This document shows positions 28,646 through 37,391 of a stretch of DNA of 50,354 nt, one piece after another. The notes below the pieces were generated by a model. That model saw only the letters and a list, made by a program, of their open reading frames with translations. It was not told the DNA's origin and ran no database searches. This stretch comes from Methylotenera sp. (GTDB lineage Bacteria > Pseudomonadota > Gammaproteobacteria > Burkholderiales > Methylophilaceae), in the NCBI GenBank assembly GCA_030682715.1, contig JAUXNQ010000065.1, forward strand, positions 1 to 50,354, written 5' to 3'. The stretch's first letter is position 1; each line of letters opens with the position of its first letter. A program made the translations under genes and the position numbers.

Positions 28646-28915
28646 TTAATTAGCCATCGCGGGGATAGTAGTAAATACCAGATGCATATAATCAACCATT
28701 GTGGTTAACATCCACGGGCCAGCGAACATCAACGCGACAAACACGCCAACCAACTTAGGGATAAAAGACAATGTTTGTTCATTAATTTGAGTTGCTGCTT
28801 GAAAAATACTCACTAACAAGCCTATCGCTAAAACTGTAAGCAAGATAGGTGCGGCAATCATTAAAGTGATTCCCATTGCATCCCTACCTAATGTCATTAC
28901 ACTTTCTGGCGTCAT
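28646..28915 (-). CDS. fliQ: Flagellar type III export gate protein FliQ
   Basis: FliQ is a small export-gate subunit. The 89-residue length is standard and there are two hydrophobic hairpin segments (about 16-40 and 52-80), separated by the conserved FQAATQINEQTLSFIPK. A GGGAG site lies upstream of the ATG. It lies between fliP and fliR in the conserved fliPQR order. Confidence 0.96.
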   Translation of the reverse strand: MTPESVMTLGRDAMGITLMIAAPILLTVLAIGLLVSIFQAATQINEQTLSFIPKLVGVFVALMFAGPWMLTTMVDYMHLVFTTIPAMAN

Positions 28916-28955
28916 TTAAAACTCCCTACTCTCTCTTTAATGGAAATTAGCAATG

Positions 28956-29711
28956 CTAATAGAAACTTTCCACAAGTGATCCAAGTATTAGTTGCCAACC
29001 ATCAACCAACACAAATAACATTAACTTAAATGGTAGCGCTACGATTGCAGGAGATACCATCATCATACCCATCGACATCAACACGCTTGCAACCACCATA
29101 TCAATAATAAGAAATGGAATGAAAATTGCAAAACCAATTTGAAATGCGGTTTTTAGTTCACTTGTTACAAATGCTGGCACTAACACTTTTAGTGGTACTT
29201 GATCAGGACTCTGAATATTATCTACCTCAGCCATTTTGGCAAACAAAGCCAGATCACTTTCACGGGTTTGCTTGAGCATGAACTCTTTGAGTGGTGCCAC
29301 ACCTTTATCCATAGCCTCTTGCATGGTGATTTGGTTCTCAGACAATGGCTTGTAAGCATCAACATAAATTTTATCGATTACAGGCGACATCACAAAAAAA
29401 GTTAAAAATAAAGCTAATCCTATCATCACCTGGTTAGGTGGCACTGATTGAGTACCCAATGCCTGACGGAGTAATGACAACACAATAATAATGCGCGTAA
29501 ACCCTGTCATCATCAACACAACGGCTGGTAAGAATGTTAATGAAGTGAGTAGTATGAGGGTTTGTAAGCTTAGGGTGTAGTCTTGACCACCACCAGCACT
29601 TGGCGTTGCATTGACCAATGGCAAACCATTCTCGGCTAACACGGAAAGTGGTAATAACGCAAAACCTAAGAAAAACAAAATCTTAAAACAGACAACCAAA
29701 CTTTTAACCAT
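28956..29711 (-). CDS. fliP: Flagellar type III export gate protein FliP
   Basis: FliP forms the export pore with FliQ and FliR. The 251-residue protein has a cleavable signal peptide (about 1-26, ending VLAE) as known for FliP. The conserved segments [20 protein letters not shown] and [20 protein letters not shown] follow, as do the C-terminal membrane helices ([20 protein letters not shown]). It overlaps the end of fliO by 8 nt, indicating translational coupling. Confidence 0.97.
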   Translation of the reverse strand: MVKSLVVCFKILFFLGFALLPLSVLAENGLPLVNATPSAGGGQDYTLSLQTLILLTSLTFLPAVVLMMTGFTRIIIVLSLLRQALGTQSVPPNQVMIGLALFLTFFVMSPVIDKIYVDAYKPLSENQITMQEAMDKGVAPLKEFMLKQTRESDLALFAKMAEVDNIQSPDQVPLKVLVPAFVTSELKTAFQIGFAIFIPFLIIDMVVASVLMSMGMMMVSPAIVALPFKLMLFVLVDGWQLILGSLVESFY

Positions 29712-30165
29712 TTGTTTTCTCAGTAAATTTACTTGTCGAACTCTTTAATATTTTTCCAAATGATGTAGCGACTGAAGCTGCGGGATGATTAGACACTCCC
29801 AACCCATCTGTCACAGTAGAATCATCCTCAACAGCACTTTTTTCTAAATTAGCAATCGCACTCACGTGCCCAGGCGCTACCCCAACCACCAACCAACGAC
29901 CCGCAACCTCCAGTACAACAACTCGCTCACGTGTACCTACATTTGCACTTCCCACAACGTGAATTGTAGACTGCTTATGCCCCACCCCTGGCAACATACG
30001 TTTAGCTAGCCATGCAACGCCAGCCATCACGCCCAACACCAATATCAAGCCTAACAACATTTTCAGCAAACCGCCTGTAGGCGAAGTTTGTACTGCCGCA
30101 TCTGCAGACCATGCTGAACTTGATAGCCAATAAAAAATGGGAGCGAGTAATAGTTTAAACTTCAT
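29704..30165 (-). CDS. fliO: Flagellar biosynthetic protein FliO
   Basis: FliO is a membrane assembly factor that stabilises FliP. The 153-residue protein has a signal-like N-terminus (ending SAWSADA), a membrane helix (about 32-50, [22 protein letters not shown]) and a cytoplasmic beta domain with [21 protein letters not shown] and WLVVGVAPG. The poorly conserved C-terminus is typical. It overlaps fliP by 8 nt and follows fliN by 44 nt. Confidence 0.92.
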   Translation of the reverse strand: MKFKLLLAPIFYWLSSSAWSADAAVQTSPTGGLLKMLLGLILVLGVMAGVAWLAKRMLPGVGHKQSTIHVVGSANVGTRERVVVLEVAGRWLVVGVAPGHVSAIANLEKSAVEDDSTVTDGLGVSNHPAASVATSFGKILKSSTSKFTEKTNG

Positions 30166-30209
30166 TAGATTTGGCAGTCTTTGTATTGGCAGTTTGGTAA
30201 CAAAATTAA

Positions 30210-30683
30210 CTAACGATTAATTTTTCTTATACGTTCCGCAGGCGTAATAATATCAGTGAGGCGGATACCAAATTTGTCGTTTACAACTACAACCTCGCCT
30301 TGTGCAATCAAACACCCATTCACTAGCACATCCATTGGCTCACCAGCCATACCATCTAATTCAACCACTGAACCCTGAGCTAGTTGAAGCAAATTTTTAA
30401 TCGCAATTTTAGTGCGGCCCAGTTCAACGGTAAGTTGTACTGGAATATCTAAAATAAAATCAATATCATTCTGTGTTTCATGCAGTTTATTTTTAGCTGT
30501 AAACTCCGTGAAAACCTGCGCTTTCTCAGCTTTATCTGCTTGTAAAGCCGAGGCTTGCTCGTTCATTGCGTCACCCCAATCGTCAGCAGTTGTCTCAGAC
30601 GACTCCTGCTCAGCCATTGCTGCGCCCCAATCATCTTCAGCGATGGTTTCTATACCACTCTCATCTACTGGATCAGTCGCCAT
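30210..30683 (-). CDS. fliN: Flagellar motor switch protein FliN (duplicated N-terminal motif)
   Basis: FliN forms the lower C-ring of the rotor and helps switch rotation and localise FliH. The 157-residue protein has the SpoA domain (about 75-157; FILDIPVQLTVELGRTKI, LLQLAQGSVVELDGMAGEP, GVRLTDI-like FGIRLTDIITPAERIRKI). The acidic N-terminus carries two near-identical copies, DDWGAAMAEQ (17-26) and DDWGDAMNEQ (34-43), of a motif present once in E. coli FliN (DDLWAEALSEQ). The protein is about 20 residues longer than the E. coli one. AAAGGAG precedes the ATG, which lies inside the fliM 3' end (11-nt overlap). Confidence 0.95.
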   Translation of the reverse strand: MATDPVDESGIETIAEDDWGAAMAEQESSETTADDWGDAMNEQASALQADKAEKAQVFTEFTAKNKLHETQNDIDFILDIPVQLTVELGRTKIAIKNLLQLAQGSVVELDGMAGEPMDVLVNGCLIAQGEVVVVNDKFGIRLTDIITPAERIRKINR

Positions 30684-31677
30684 AAGGTTCTCCTTTAATA
30701 TATTCTGTTGAGTTTGATCTCAAAAGTTTTTCGACGCGTAATGCATATTGCCCATTAAACAATCCATACTTACATAGCATCACTGGAACGCCATCTACTT
30801 TAGCTTCAATAGCGTCATCCATGCTAATTGGTATCACATCTCCAACTTTCATATTGAGCACTTCACCCAATCGCATGTCAGTTGTCGCTAAGTCAGCAAC
30901 AATCTCTATTTGAGCAGCCTGCACTTGTTGAGTCATGAGCTTGACCCAACGCTTATCCGCACCAAGCACTTCGCCCTGTAATGGTGAAGTTAATAAATCT
31001 CGAATAGGCTCAACCATCGAATATGGCATGCAGAAATGAATCTCACCGTTTGCTGGCCCAAGCTCAACATTAAAAGTTGTGACGACGACCACCTCATTAG
31101 GTGTAGCGATATTTGCAAACTGCGTATTCATTTCTGAACGTAAATATTCAAACTCTATTGGATACACAGGCTCCCATGATTTTGCATAGGTCTCAAAAAC
31201 AATATGTAAAATACGTTGAATAATACGTTGTTCAGTCTGAGTAAAATCTCGACCCTCTACTCGCGTATGAAACCGTCCATCACCACCAAACATATTATCC
31301 ACAACCAAAAAAACTAAGGTTGGATCAAACACCATCAGTGCAGTACCGCGCAACGGCTTCATTTGAACAAGATTTAGATTGGTGGGCACTACTAAATTAC
31401 GAATAAAATCACTGTATTTGGTAATGCGCACAGGACCAACGGAGACCTCTACAGTTCTTCTTAAAAAATTAAACAACTCAATACGAACTAGACGTGCAAA
31501 ACGCTCATTAATAATTTCCAACGTAGGCATACGCCCACGTACAATACGCTCCTGAGTGGCTAAATTATAGTCACGAACTCCCTCAACTTCAGAGGCGGCC
31601 TTATCGTCATCCTGATCACCTCCTACCCCTTTTAGTAGGGCATCAACTTCATCTTGTGATAAAAATTTATCAGCCAT
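30673..31677 (-). CDS. fliM: Flagellar motor switch protein FliM
   Basis: FliM is the C-ring switch protein that binds CheY-P. The 334-residue protein begins with the CheY-binding peptide FLSQDEVDALLKGV (about 4-17). A CheC-like middle domain follows (RVRIELFNFLRRTVEV-like region, GGDGRFHTRVEGRDFTQTEQ), and a C-terminal SpoA domain (about 250-334; EVLNMKVGDVIPISM). It follows fliL by 19 nt and overlaps fliN by 11 nt, consistent with balanced rotor synthesis. Confidence 0.97.
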   Translation of the reverse strand: MADKFLSQDEVDALLKGVGGDQDDDKAASEVEGVRDYNLATQERIVRGRMPTLEIINERFARLVRIELFNFLRRTVEVSVGPVRITKYSDFIRNLVVPTNLNLVQMKPLRGTALMVFDPTLVFLVVDNMFGGDGRFHTRVEGRDFTQTEQRIIQRILHIVFETYAKSWEPVYPIEFEYLRSEMNTQFANIATPNEVVVVTTFNVELGPANGEIHFCMPYSMVEPIRDLLTSPLQGEVLGADKRWVKLMTQQVQAAQIEIVADLATTDMRLGEVLNMKVGDVIPISMDDAIEAKVDGVPVMLCKYGLFNGQYALRVEKLLRSNSTEYIKGEPYGD

Positions 31678-31696
31678 AATCTAAACTTAACAGGGG

Positions 31697-32188
31697 TTAC
31701 TGAACCACAAACGAAGTGAAAAACACATCCAAAACTTCTTGTGGCTTGGTGTTAGGCGGGAATGGTTTTGATACTTCATCAATAATTTCTTTACTCAAAT
31801 ATTGCTTACCCTCTAGCGTTGATATCTCAGCAGCACTTTTACTCGTTAGCAGTAGCAGCAATCTATTTTTAACTGAAGGCATATGCAGTTTAATAGCCTC
31901 TGCAACTTCAGGACTCGCAACTTGTAGTGATATATCAACTTGCAAGAACCGTTCATCAGGGTCTGGCTGCAAGTTAACGGTAAATGTATCAAGTGCCAAA
32001 AATACTGGTGCTTTTATCGGCTCTTCTTTTTTAACTTCTTCTTTTTTGTCGTGTGATTTTTGTTGCATGAAAAACCACGCTGCACCGCCACCACCAATAG
32101 CTAAAACTAATGCAGCAATGATGATGATAAGCTTTTTCTTTGAGGCTGGAGCCGCTTCTTCTGATTCTTGTTTTGGATCTTGAGCCAT
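31697..32188 (-). CDS. fliL: Flagellar basal body-associated protein FliL
   Basis: FliL is an inner-membrane protein that associates with stators near the basal body. The 163-residue protein has a short charged cytoplasmic N-terminus and one membrane helix (about 20-42, LIIIIAALVLAIGGGGAAWFF). A periplasmic domain follows with FLALDTFTVNLQPDPDERFLQ-like conserved strand and a C-terminal FTSFVVQ. It begins the fliLMNOPQR half of the cluster. A 168-nt gap with strong dyads separates it from fliK. Confidence 0.94.
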   Translation of the reverse strand: MAQDPKQESEEAAPASKKKLIIIIAALVLAIGGGGAAWFFMQQKSHDKKEEVKKEEPIKAPVFLALDTFTVNLQPDPDERFLQVDISLQVASPEVAEAIKLHMPSVKNRLLLLLTSKSAAEISTLEGKQYLSKEIIDEVSKPFPPNTKPQEVLDVFFTSFVVQ

Positions 32189-32215
32189 CTATTTTCCCTT
32201 TAATTTAACTATAAT

Positions 32216-32258
32216 TGCATATTATGCAGTCATAGCCATATTATGGCTACATTATGCA
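32216..32258. repeat. Composite dyad between fliK and fliL
   Basis: TGCATATTATGCA (32216-32228) is palindromic about a central T. TAGCCATA (32233-32240) is inverted at 32242-32249 around one base. ATTATGCA is repeated directly at 32221-32228 and 32251-32258. It lies 28-70 nt upstream of the fliL ATG in the largest gap of the fliF-fliR run. The position suits an operator, an internal promoter control site or an RNA-processing hairpin. There is no terminator-like T-run. Confidence 0.5.
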
Positions 32259-32356
32259 AAAAAATTAAACTGCAAGATACTTGAATAAGAGAGGGAAAAA
32301 CACTTCAGATTGATATTTAACCAAATAATGACACTGATTAACTGAGAGAAGTATAA

Positions 32357-33670
32357 CTAAGCAAAGGTATCAACCAACCCTTCAGAAACGCGTACAGTTA
32401 CTCGAGCCTGATCACCACCCTCCACTGCTGGTTCATTTGTTTGATTTTTAACGTTTTGATTTACTCTATTTTGGGCAGCTTGCTGGAACTCTTGTTGTGA
32501 TTGCTGACTGGTGCTCACATTAGCCTGTCCTAATTGAATGCCTGATTCGCTCATTTTATCTCTCAAATGCGACATGCCACTTTCAAGCGCTTTTCTAACT
32601 TCATCATTATCTGAAATAAATGTAGTATCCGCCTGATCATTATGCACATTAATCACTACTTTTAATGGGCCTAAATCTGGCGGATTTAATGTCAGCGAAG
32701 CTGACTGCTGACCCGCACCTAACATCCATACAACTTTTTGGCTAATAGCTTGATCCCAGCCCGACTTACCAGGATAGACACTAATCAGATTAGCACTAGC
32801 CAATTGTTGAGACACAAGGCTACTGTTATTTTGTACAGTACTTACAGTTGCAGCTTGTATCTGAATGATATTTGACGAAGCATCTTTAATGGGCAACTCT
32901 TTTGCAGCTACGTTTACCATAGCCTTATTAAAAGCCAACTCTTCTGTAACCGATTTTGACTCAGTTTTAGATGCCAAGACGTTTACTAATTTCTCGCTTT
33001 GAGGTTTCGCCATTACATCATCAGCGATCTGCGTAGCATCATCTTGCTTTGAAGCACCCTGAGCAAGCTTGCTTGAACTATTTAATGTAGGCATCAAGTT
33101 TTTTTGTGATGCTACCAAATCTGCTGCTGTTTGTAGTTTAGATGCAGTCTCAGAATCAGGTTCAGGGGTTACATCTACAGCATTTGCATTGTTTTGCAAG
33201 CCTTGCCCTAAAGGAATGGTTAATGTTGAAACTAAATGAGAAATTTCAATCTCATTACCCATTGTAGCGGCAGTTACAACACCTTGTGGTACATCTTTAA
33301 CCTCATCCAATACAGCCTTGCCAGATAAATCACGGGCCACTTCCAGCTGCTTACTCAAGTCTGTCAAAAAGGAATTAGCACCTTGGTTACTGCTTAAATC
33401 TTTATTAGTTGAGGATTGTGCCCTATCAATATCAGACTTATTTTTTACAGATGACTTTTGTTGTGCTTGATTCTTTAGAGATTCAGCACCCTTCTCTTGC
33501 TTTGTTTGTACCTGATTTTGTTTGAATCGAACTTGCCTATTCAGCTCGGCCTGAAAAGATGTTTTAGCATTATCTGTTGAAGATTTATTAACTTGCGCCC
33601 CATTCTGATTCGCGACATCAGCCAAGCTAAGCGCTTTTGTTTGCGATACTGATGTTGGTAGTGTTTGCAT
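32357..33670 (-). CDS. fliK: Flagellar hook-length control protein FliK
   Basis: FliK is a secreted molecular ruler that switches export from hook to filament substrates by acting on FlhB. The 437-residue protein is low-complexity and rich in Gln, Ser, Asn and Lys over its first 300 residues. The C-terminal FliK domain (about 310-410) contains ASLTLNPPDLGPLKVVINV and ESGMSHLRDKMSESGIQLG. It lies between fliJ and fliL as in many proteobacteria. A second FliK-like gene lies at 39.9-40.9 kb. Confidence 0.92.
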   Translation of the reverse strand: MQTLPTSVSQTKALSLADVANQNGAQVNKSSTDNAKTSFQAELNRQVRFKQNQVQTKQEKGAESLKNQAQQKSSVKNKSDIDRAQSSTNKDLSSNQGANSFLTDLSKQLEVARDLSGKAVLDEVKDVPQGVVTAATMGNEIEISHLVSTLTIPLGQGLQNNANAVDVTPEPDSETASKLQTAADLVASQKNLMPTLNSSSKLAQGASKQDDATQIADDVMAKPQSEKLVNVLASKTESKSVTEELAFNKAMVNVAAKELPIKDASSNIIQIQAATVSTVQNNSSLVSQQLASANLISVYPGKSGWDQAISQKVVWMLGAGQQSASLTLNPPDLGPLKVVINVHNDQADTTFISDNDEVRKALESGMSHLRDKMSESGIQLGQANVSTSQQSQQEFQQAAQNRVNQNVKNQTNEPAVEGGDQARVTVRVSEGLVDTFA

Positions 33671-33766
33671 GCTAATTCACCTATTTGATAATAACTTTAT
33701 TCTAAATGAGGGCACATCTGTTCAATCCATTAAAGTAAGGACTAAATCGTCGTCAATTCTTAAAGT

Positions 33767-34213
33767 TTAACGTTTTGTTCGCGTCATTCGAGTAGCGAAC
33801 TCATCCATCATTTTCTGGTCTCTTTTCTGCTCAACTTTAACCGCGCGCTCATCTGCACGAGATATGAGCACATCGTAAGAAAGCTTCTTACGCTGGCTTT
33901 CTTGCCACAATGTTCGATGCACTTTTACTTGCTGCTCAGCAAACACTACCACTTCTTTCTGACCAGTAATGGCATGATCAAGCTTTTTAAAAAAGTTTTG
34001 GAAGTTCTGATAAGCCTCAGCACTCATGCCTTTAGAAAGGTTTGCATTTAAATTATCCTGATAACCCTTACGATACTCTAGTAACATATCGTATTTACCT
34101 TGTGCCTCTCCTACTACTTTCATTGCTTTTGCTAGCGCCTCTGTAGCCAGCTCAACTTCTTTTGCGGCTATTTCCTCTAACATTTTTAATACATTGCCAG
34201 ATTTTTTCGTCAT
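33767..34213 (-). CDS. fliJ: Flagellar export protein FliJ
   Basis: FliJ is a coiled-coil stalk protein in the ATPase complex, resembling the F1 gamma subunit, that couples FliI to FlhA. The 148-residue product is almost entirely predicted helix with heptads, for example MLEEIAAKEVELATEALAKA (about 10-30). A basic C-terminus (TRMTRTKR) follows. It follows fliI by 43 nt in the conserved fliHIJ order. Confidence 0.9.
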   Translation of the reverse strand: MTKKSGNVLKMLEEIAAKEVELATEALAKAMKVVGEAQGKYDMLLEYRKGYQDNLNANLSKGMSAEAYQNFQNFFKKLDHAITGQKEVVVFAEQQVKVHRTLWQESQRKKLSYDVLISRADERAVKVEQKRDQKMMDEFATRMTRTKR

Positions 34214-34256
34214 TAAGATACCCCCACTAATACTCGTTTAGGCTCATTTCTAAAAA

Positions 34257-35705
34257 TTAACTCAAAGGAACACCATGAAGTACCGCCTCTAAAAAATGTA
34301 GACCCTCTTCCCAACCTGAACGTTCAGATACATCTTGCTGTAAAAATCGCTCTATTAACTCATGCTTGGATATCGCCATATCTAACACCGCATCACTACC
34401 AGCCTCATAAGCGCCAACATTAATCAAATCAACACTACGCGCATAGCGTGAGTTCAGTTGCTTTAACTTACGTGCCAACTTCTGATGATCAGGGCTAGTA
34501 ATATTATGCATAGCGCGGCTTATTGATTGCTCAACATCAATCGCAGGATAATGTCCACTTTCCGCCAAACTACGGCTTAATACAATATGCCCATCTAAAA
34601 TAGCACGCGCTGCATCAGCAATAGGGTCTTGTTGATCATCACCCTCTGTGAGTACAGTATAAAATGCAGTAATGGAGCCCTCGCCACGACGTCCGTTACC
34701 AGCCCGCTCAACCAACGCAGGCAACTTGGCAAATACTGAAGGCGGATAACCTTTAGTAGCAGGTGGCTCACCAATTGCTAATGCGATTTCACGCTGAGCC
34801 ATCGCATAGCGGGTTAATGAATCCATAATCAGCAGTACATTTTTACCTTCGTTACGAAAACTTTCAGCAATAGTGGTAGCGTAACTTGCACCTTGTAAGC
34901 GCATTAATGCAGGAGCATCAGCTGGCGCTGCTACAACAACGGATCGAGCAAGACCTTCAGGACCTAAAATCTGCTCAATAAACTCCTGAACCTCTCGACC
35001 TCGCTCACCGATTAGCCCCACGACGATAACATCCGCAGTGGTGTAGCGCGCCATCATCCCAAGCAGAACACTCTTACCTACACCAGAGCCTGCAAACAAA
35101 CCCATGCGCTGACCACGACCTACAGTAAGCATGCTGTTAATGGCACGAACGCCAACATCCAGCACATGCTCTATTGGCGCACGCATTAAAGGGTTCATCG
35201 GCCTAGCATTTAATGCAGAACTTTGCGTTGGATTAATTGCACCTAAATCATCTAATGGGTTTCCTGCACCGTCAACCACCCTACCAAGCAATTCAACACC
35301 AACGGGTAAATGACGTGCCCTGTCTGTTGCACGACGACGAGGGGGTTGTCCATGGTGCGGCTTGGGCAAACTCTCTGCAATCTCTAATGCAAATACTTTT
35401 GCTCCTGGTGTAATGCCATCGACACTACTTTGTGGCATCAGCAGCATTCGCTCACCATCGAAGCCAACCACTTCTGCCTCAACACGTCTACCTTCCGCAA
35501 GTGGTACGTAACATGCGCTGCCGATTGGTAACTTAATCCCTACGGCTTCCATGACTAATCCCGTAAGCTTTACAATACGTCCAGCAACCTCTAAAGGTTC
35601 TACGATACGTAAAATCTCTTTACAATCCCGAATGTGATCGCTCCAGCGTTGCTGATGCACGTTTAAATGCTTATTTTCAGCAACATCGAGCACTTCATCC
35701 ATCAT
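34257..35705 (-). CDS. fliI: Flagellum-specific ATPase FliI
   Basis: FliI is the export ATPase, related to F1 beta. The 482-residue protein has Walker [16 protein letters not shown], Walker [18 protein letters not shown] and the FliI signature [18 protein letters not shown]. The ATG at 35705 is chosen: it overlaps the fliH stop as ATGA, whereas a TTG at 35717 would lie further inside fliH. It is slightly longer than the 457-residue E. coli protein at the N-terminus, before the [19 protein letters not shown] start of the beta-barrel. Confidence 0.97.
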   Translation of the reverse strand: MMDEVLDVAENKHLNVHQQRWSDHIRDCKEILRIVEPLEVAGRIVKLTGLVMEAVGIKLPIGSACYVPLAEGRRVEAEVVGFDGERMLLMPQSSVDGITPGAKVFALEIAESLPKPHHGQPPRRRATDRARHLPVGVELLGRVVDGAGNPLDDLGAINPTQSSALNARPMNPLMRAPIEHVLDVGVRAINSMLTVGRGQRMGLFAGSGVGKSVLLGMMARYTTADVIVVGLIGERGREVQEFIEQILGPEGLARSVVVAAPADAPALMRLQGASYATTIAESFRNEGKNVLLIMDSLTRYAMAQREIALAIGEPPATKGYPPSVFAKLPALVERAGNGRRGEGSITAFYTVLTEGDDQQDPIADAARAILDGHIVLSRSLAESGHYPAIDVEQSISRAMHNITSPDHQKLARKLKQLNSRYARSVDLINVGAYEAGSDAVLDMAISKHELIERFLQQDVSERSGWEEGLHFLEAVLHGVPLS

Positions 35706-36376
35706 GGAAGCAACCAATCACTATTCTGCGCTAATGCTTCAGTAATCCTTTTCCAACGCGTTGCATTGGTAGCGTCTACTTGATTTGCACCAGTCTCAAC
35801 CAAACACCCACCACGTTCAATATTGCTATCCTCATGTATCTGCCAATGATCATTGGCGATTTCATCAGCCATGTGTTCGCGTAACAGATGCATATCCTCA
35901 TGGTGCACCAAAATCCTAGCTGGCCTTTGAATATGTGGTAAATAATGAATTGCATCTAAGACCACAGGTAGTAACACTTTTTTATCAACGTCAAGCTTTA
36001 CCTTCAACATAGACTTTGCTATATCTAACGCTAAAGAAAGTACATTTTCCGCAATCTGCTCGTCTGCACTCTCCAGTGCGCTAGCAAATGCGTTCATCAA
36101 CTGCAGGAACTGCGCCTTTTCAACTTGCGCCAATTCTTTAGCCTGAGCCATTCCTGCGGCAAACCCCTCCTGCACCCCTTTGTTATATGCATCTTGGCGC
36201 GTAGATTCAAAGACCTTTGCTACTTCTGCTGGATTTGCAGATGAAACTTCCTTTTTTTTAGGCTGACTAGAGGCTGAAAACCCTCCATTACGCTCAAAAT
36301 TAGCATCTGAAAATGAAGCCATTTCCCAGCGCTCATAAGCACTCTGCTGCTCTTTAGGAACATTTGCATTAGCCAT
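35702..36376 (-). CDS. fliH: Flagellar assembly protein FliH
   Basis: FliH is a dimeric regulator of FliI that tethers the ATPase to FliN on the C-ring. The 224-residue protein has a variable N-terminus with Trp near residue 17 (YERWEMASF). It has a central long helix with GxxxG-like repeats ([18 protein letters not shown]) and a C-terminal FliH domain ([18 protein letters not shown]). It overlaps fliI by 4 nt and follows fliG by 11 nt. Confidence 0.93.
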   Translation of the reverse strand: MANANVPKEQQSAYERWEMASFSDANFERNGGFSASSQPKKKEVSSANPAEVAKVFESTRQDAYNKGVQEGFAAGMAQAKELAQVEKAQFLQLMNAFASALESADEQIAENVLSLALDIAKSMLKVKLDVDKKVLLPVVLDAIHYLPHIQRPARILVHHEDMHLLREHMADEIANDHWQIHEDSNIERGGCLVETGANQVDATNATRWKRITEALAQNSDWLLP

Positions 36377-36387
36377 GCAGATCTGCC

Positions 36388-37386
36388 TTATACATATTGA
36401 TCATCGCCGCCCTTACCAGCCAACTGAATTTGTCCTTCATCTGCTAGCCTGCGTACAATTTGTAATATTTGTTTCTGTTGTGCCTCAACCTCTGAAAGCT
36501 TCACAGGTCCTTTTGATTCTAAATCTTCACGCATCATCTCAGCGGCACGAGACGACATATTCTTAAATATTTTTTCACGCATTTCCTCTGTAGTGCCTTT
36601 AAGCGCAATAATCAAGGTTTCTGATTGAACCTCTCTCAACATCACCTGAATACCTTTATCGTCGATATCCATAATATTATCAAATACAAACATCTCATCC
36701 ATGATGCGCTGAGCCATGTCATCGTCATAGTTTTTAAGACCTTCTAACACAACAGCTTCTGTCTCACCGTTCATGAAGTTCATAATATTGGCAGCGACTT
36801 TTACACCGCCCATGGTTTGTTTCTTGATGTTTTCATTACCAGTCAGCAACTTCGTCATGACCTCATTAAGCTCACGCAACGCGACAGGTTTAACACCATC
36901 AAGCGTTGCAATGCGCAGCATCACATCCTGACGTAAACGATCAGTAAAGTGCCCAAAAATCTCTGCAACTTGATCTGGTTCTAAATGCACTAAGATAGTA
37001 GCGACAATCTGTGGATGTTCATTTTTAATAAACTCAGCCACCGTATGCGCATCCATCCACTTTAAGCTTTCAATACCGCTGGCATCTCTAGTTTGTAGAA
37101 TACGATTAAGTAAACTAGATGCTTTATCATCACCTAGCGCCTTAGTAAGAACTGATCGAATATACTCATCTGAGTCAAGACCAAAATCACTACTCATCTC
37201 GGCTTCAGCTAAGAAGTCGCTCACTACTGTCTCCACTTGCTCACGCCCCACAGACTTTAATCCTGCCATGGCCGAACCAAGCTTCTGCACCTCTTTAGGG
37301 CTGAGAAATTTCATGACCTCTGCAGCTTCATCTTCACCTAGCGCCAGCATTAAAACTGCGCTTCTCATCACACCTGCATCACTCAT
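36388..37386 (-). CDS. fliG: Flagellar motor switch protein FliG
   Basis: FliG joins the MS ring to the C-ring and provides the torque-generating helix. The 332-residue length is standard. Family blocks are present: LMLALGEDEAAEVMKFLSPKE (21 residues shortened here to start LMLALGEDEAAEV), the EHPQIVATILVHLEPDQ motif of the middle domain, and the C-terminal charged helix with LRDV-like region MREKIFKNMSSRAAEMM. It overlaps nothing, following fliF by 5 nt. Confidence 0.97.
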   Translation of the reverse strand: MSDAGVMRSAVLMLALGEDEAAEVMKFLSPKEVQKLGSAMAGLKSVGREQVETVVSDFLAEAEMSSDFGLDSDEYIRSVLTKALGDDKASSLLNRILQTRDASGIESLKWMDAHTVAEFIKNEHPQIVATILVHLEPDQVAEIFGHFTDRLRQDVMLRIATLDGVKPVALRELNEVMTKLLTGNENIKKQTMGGVKVAANIMNFMNGETEAVVLEGLKNYDDDMAQRIMDEMFVFDNIMDIDDKGIQVMLREVQSETLIIALKGTTEEMREKIFKNMSSRAAEMMREDLESKGPVKLSEVEAQQKQILQIVRRLADEGQIQLAGKGGDDQYV

Positions 37387-37391
37387 TTATA

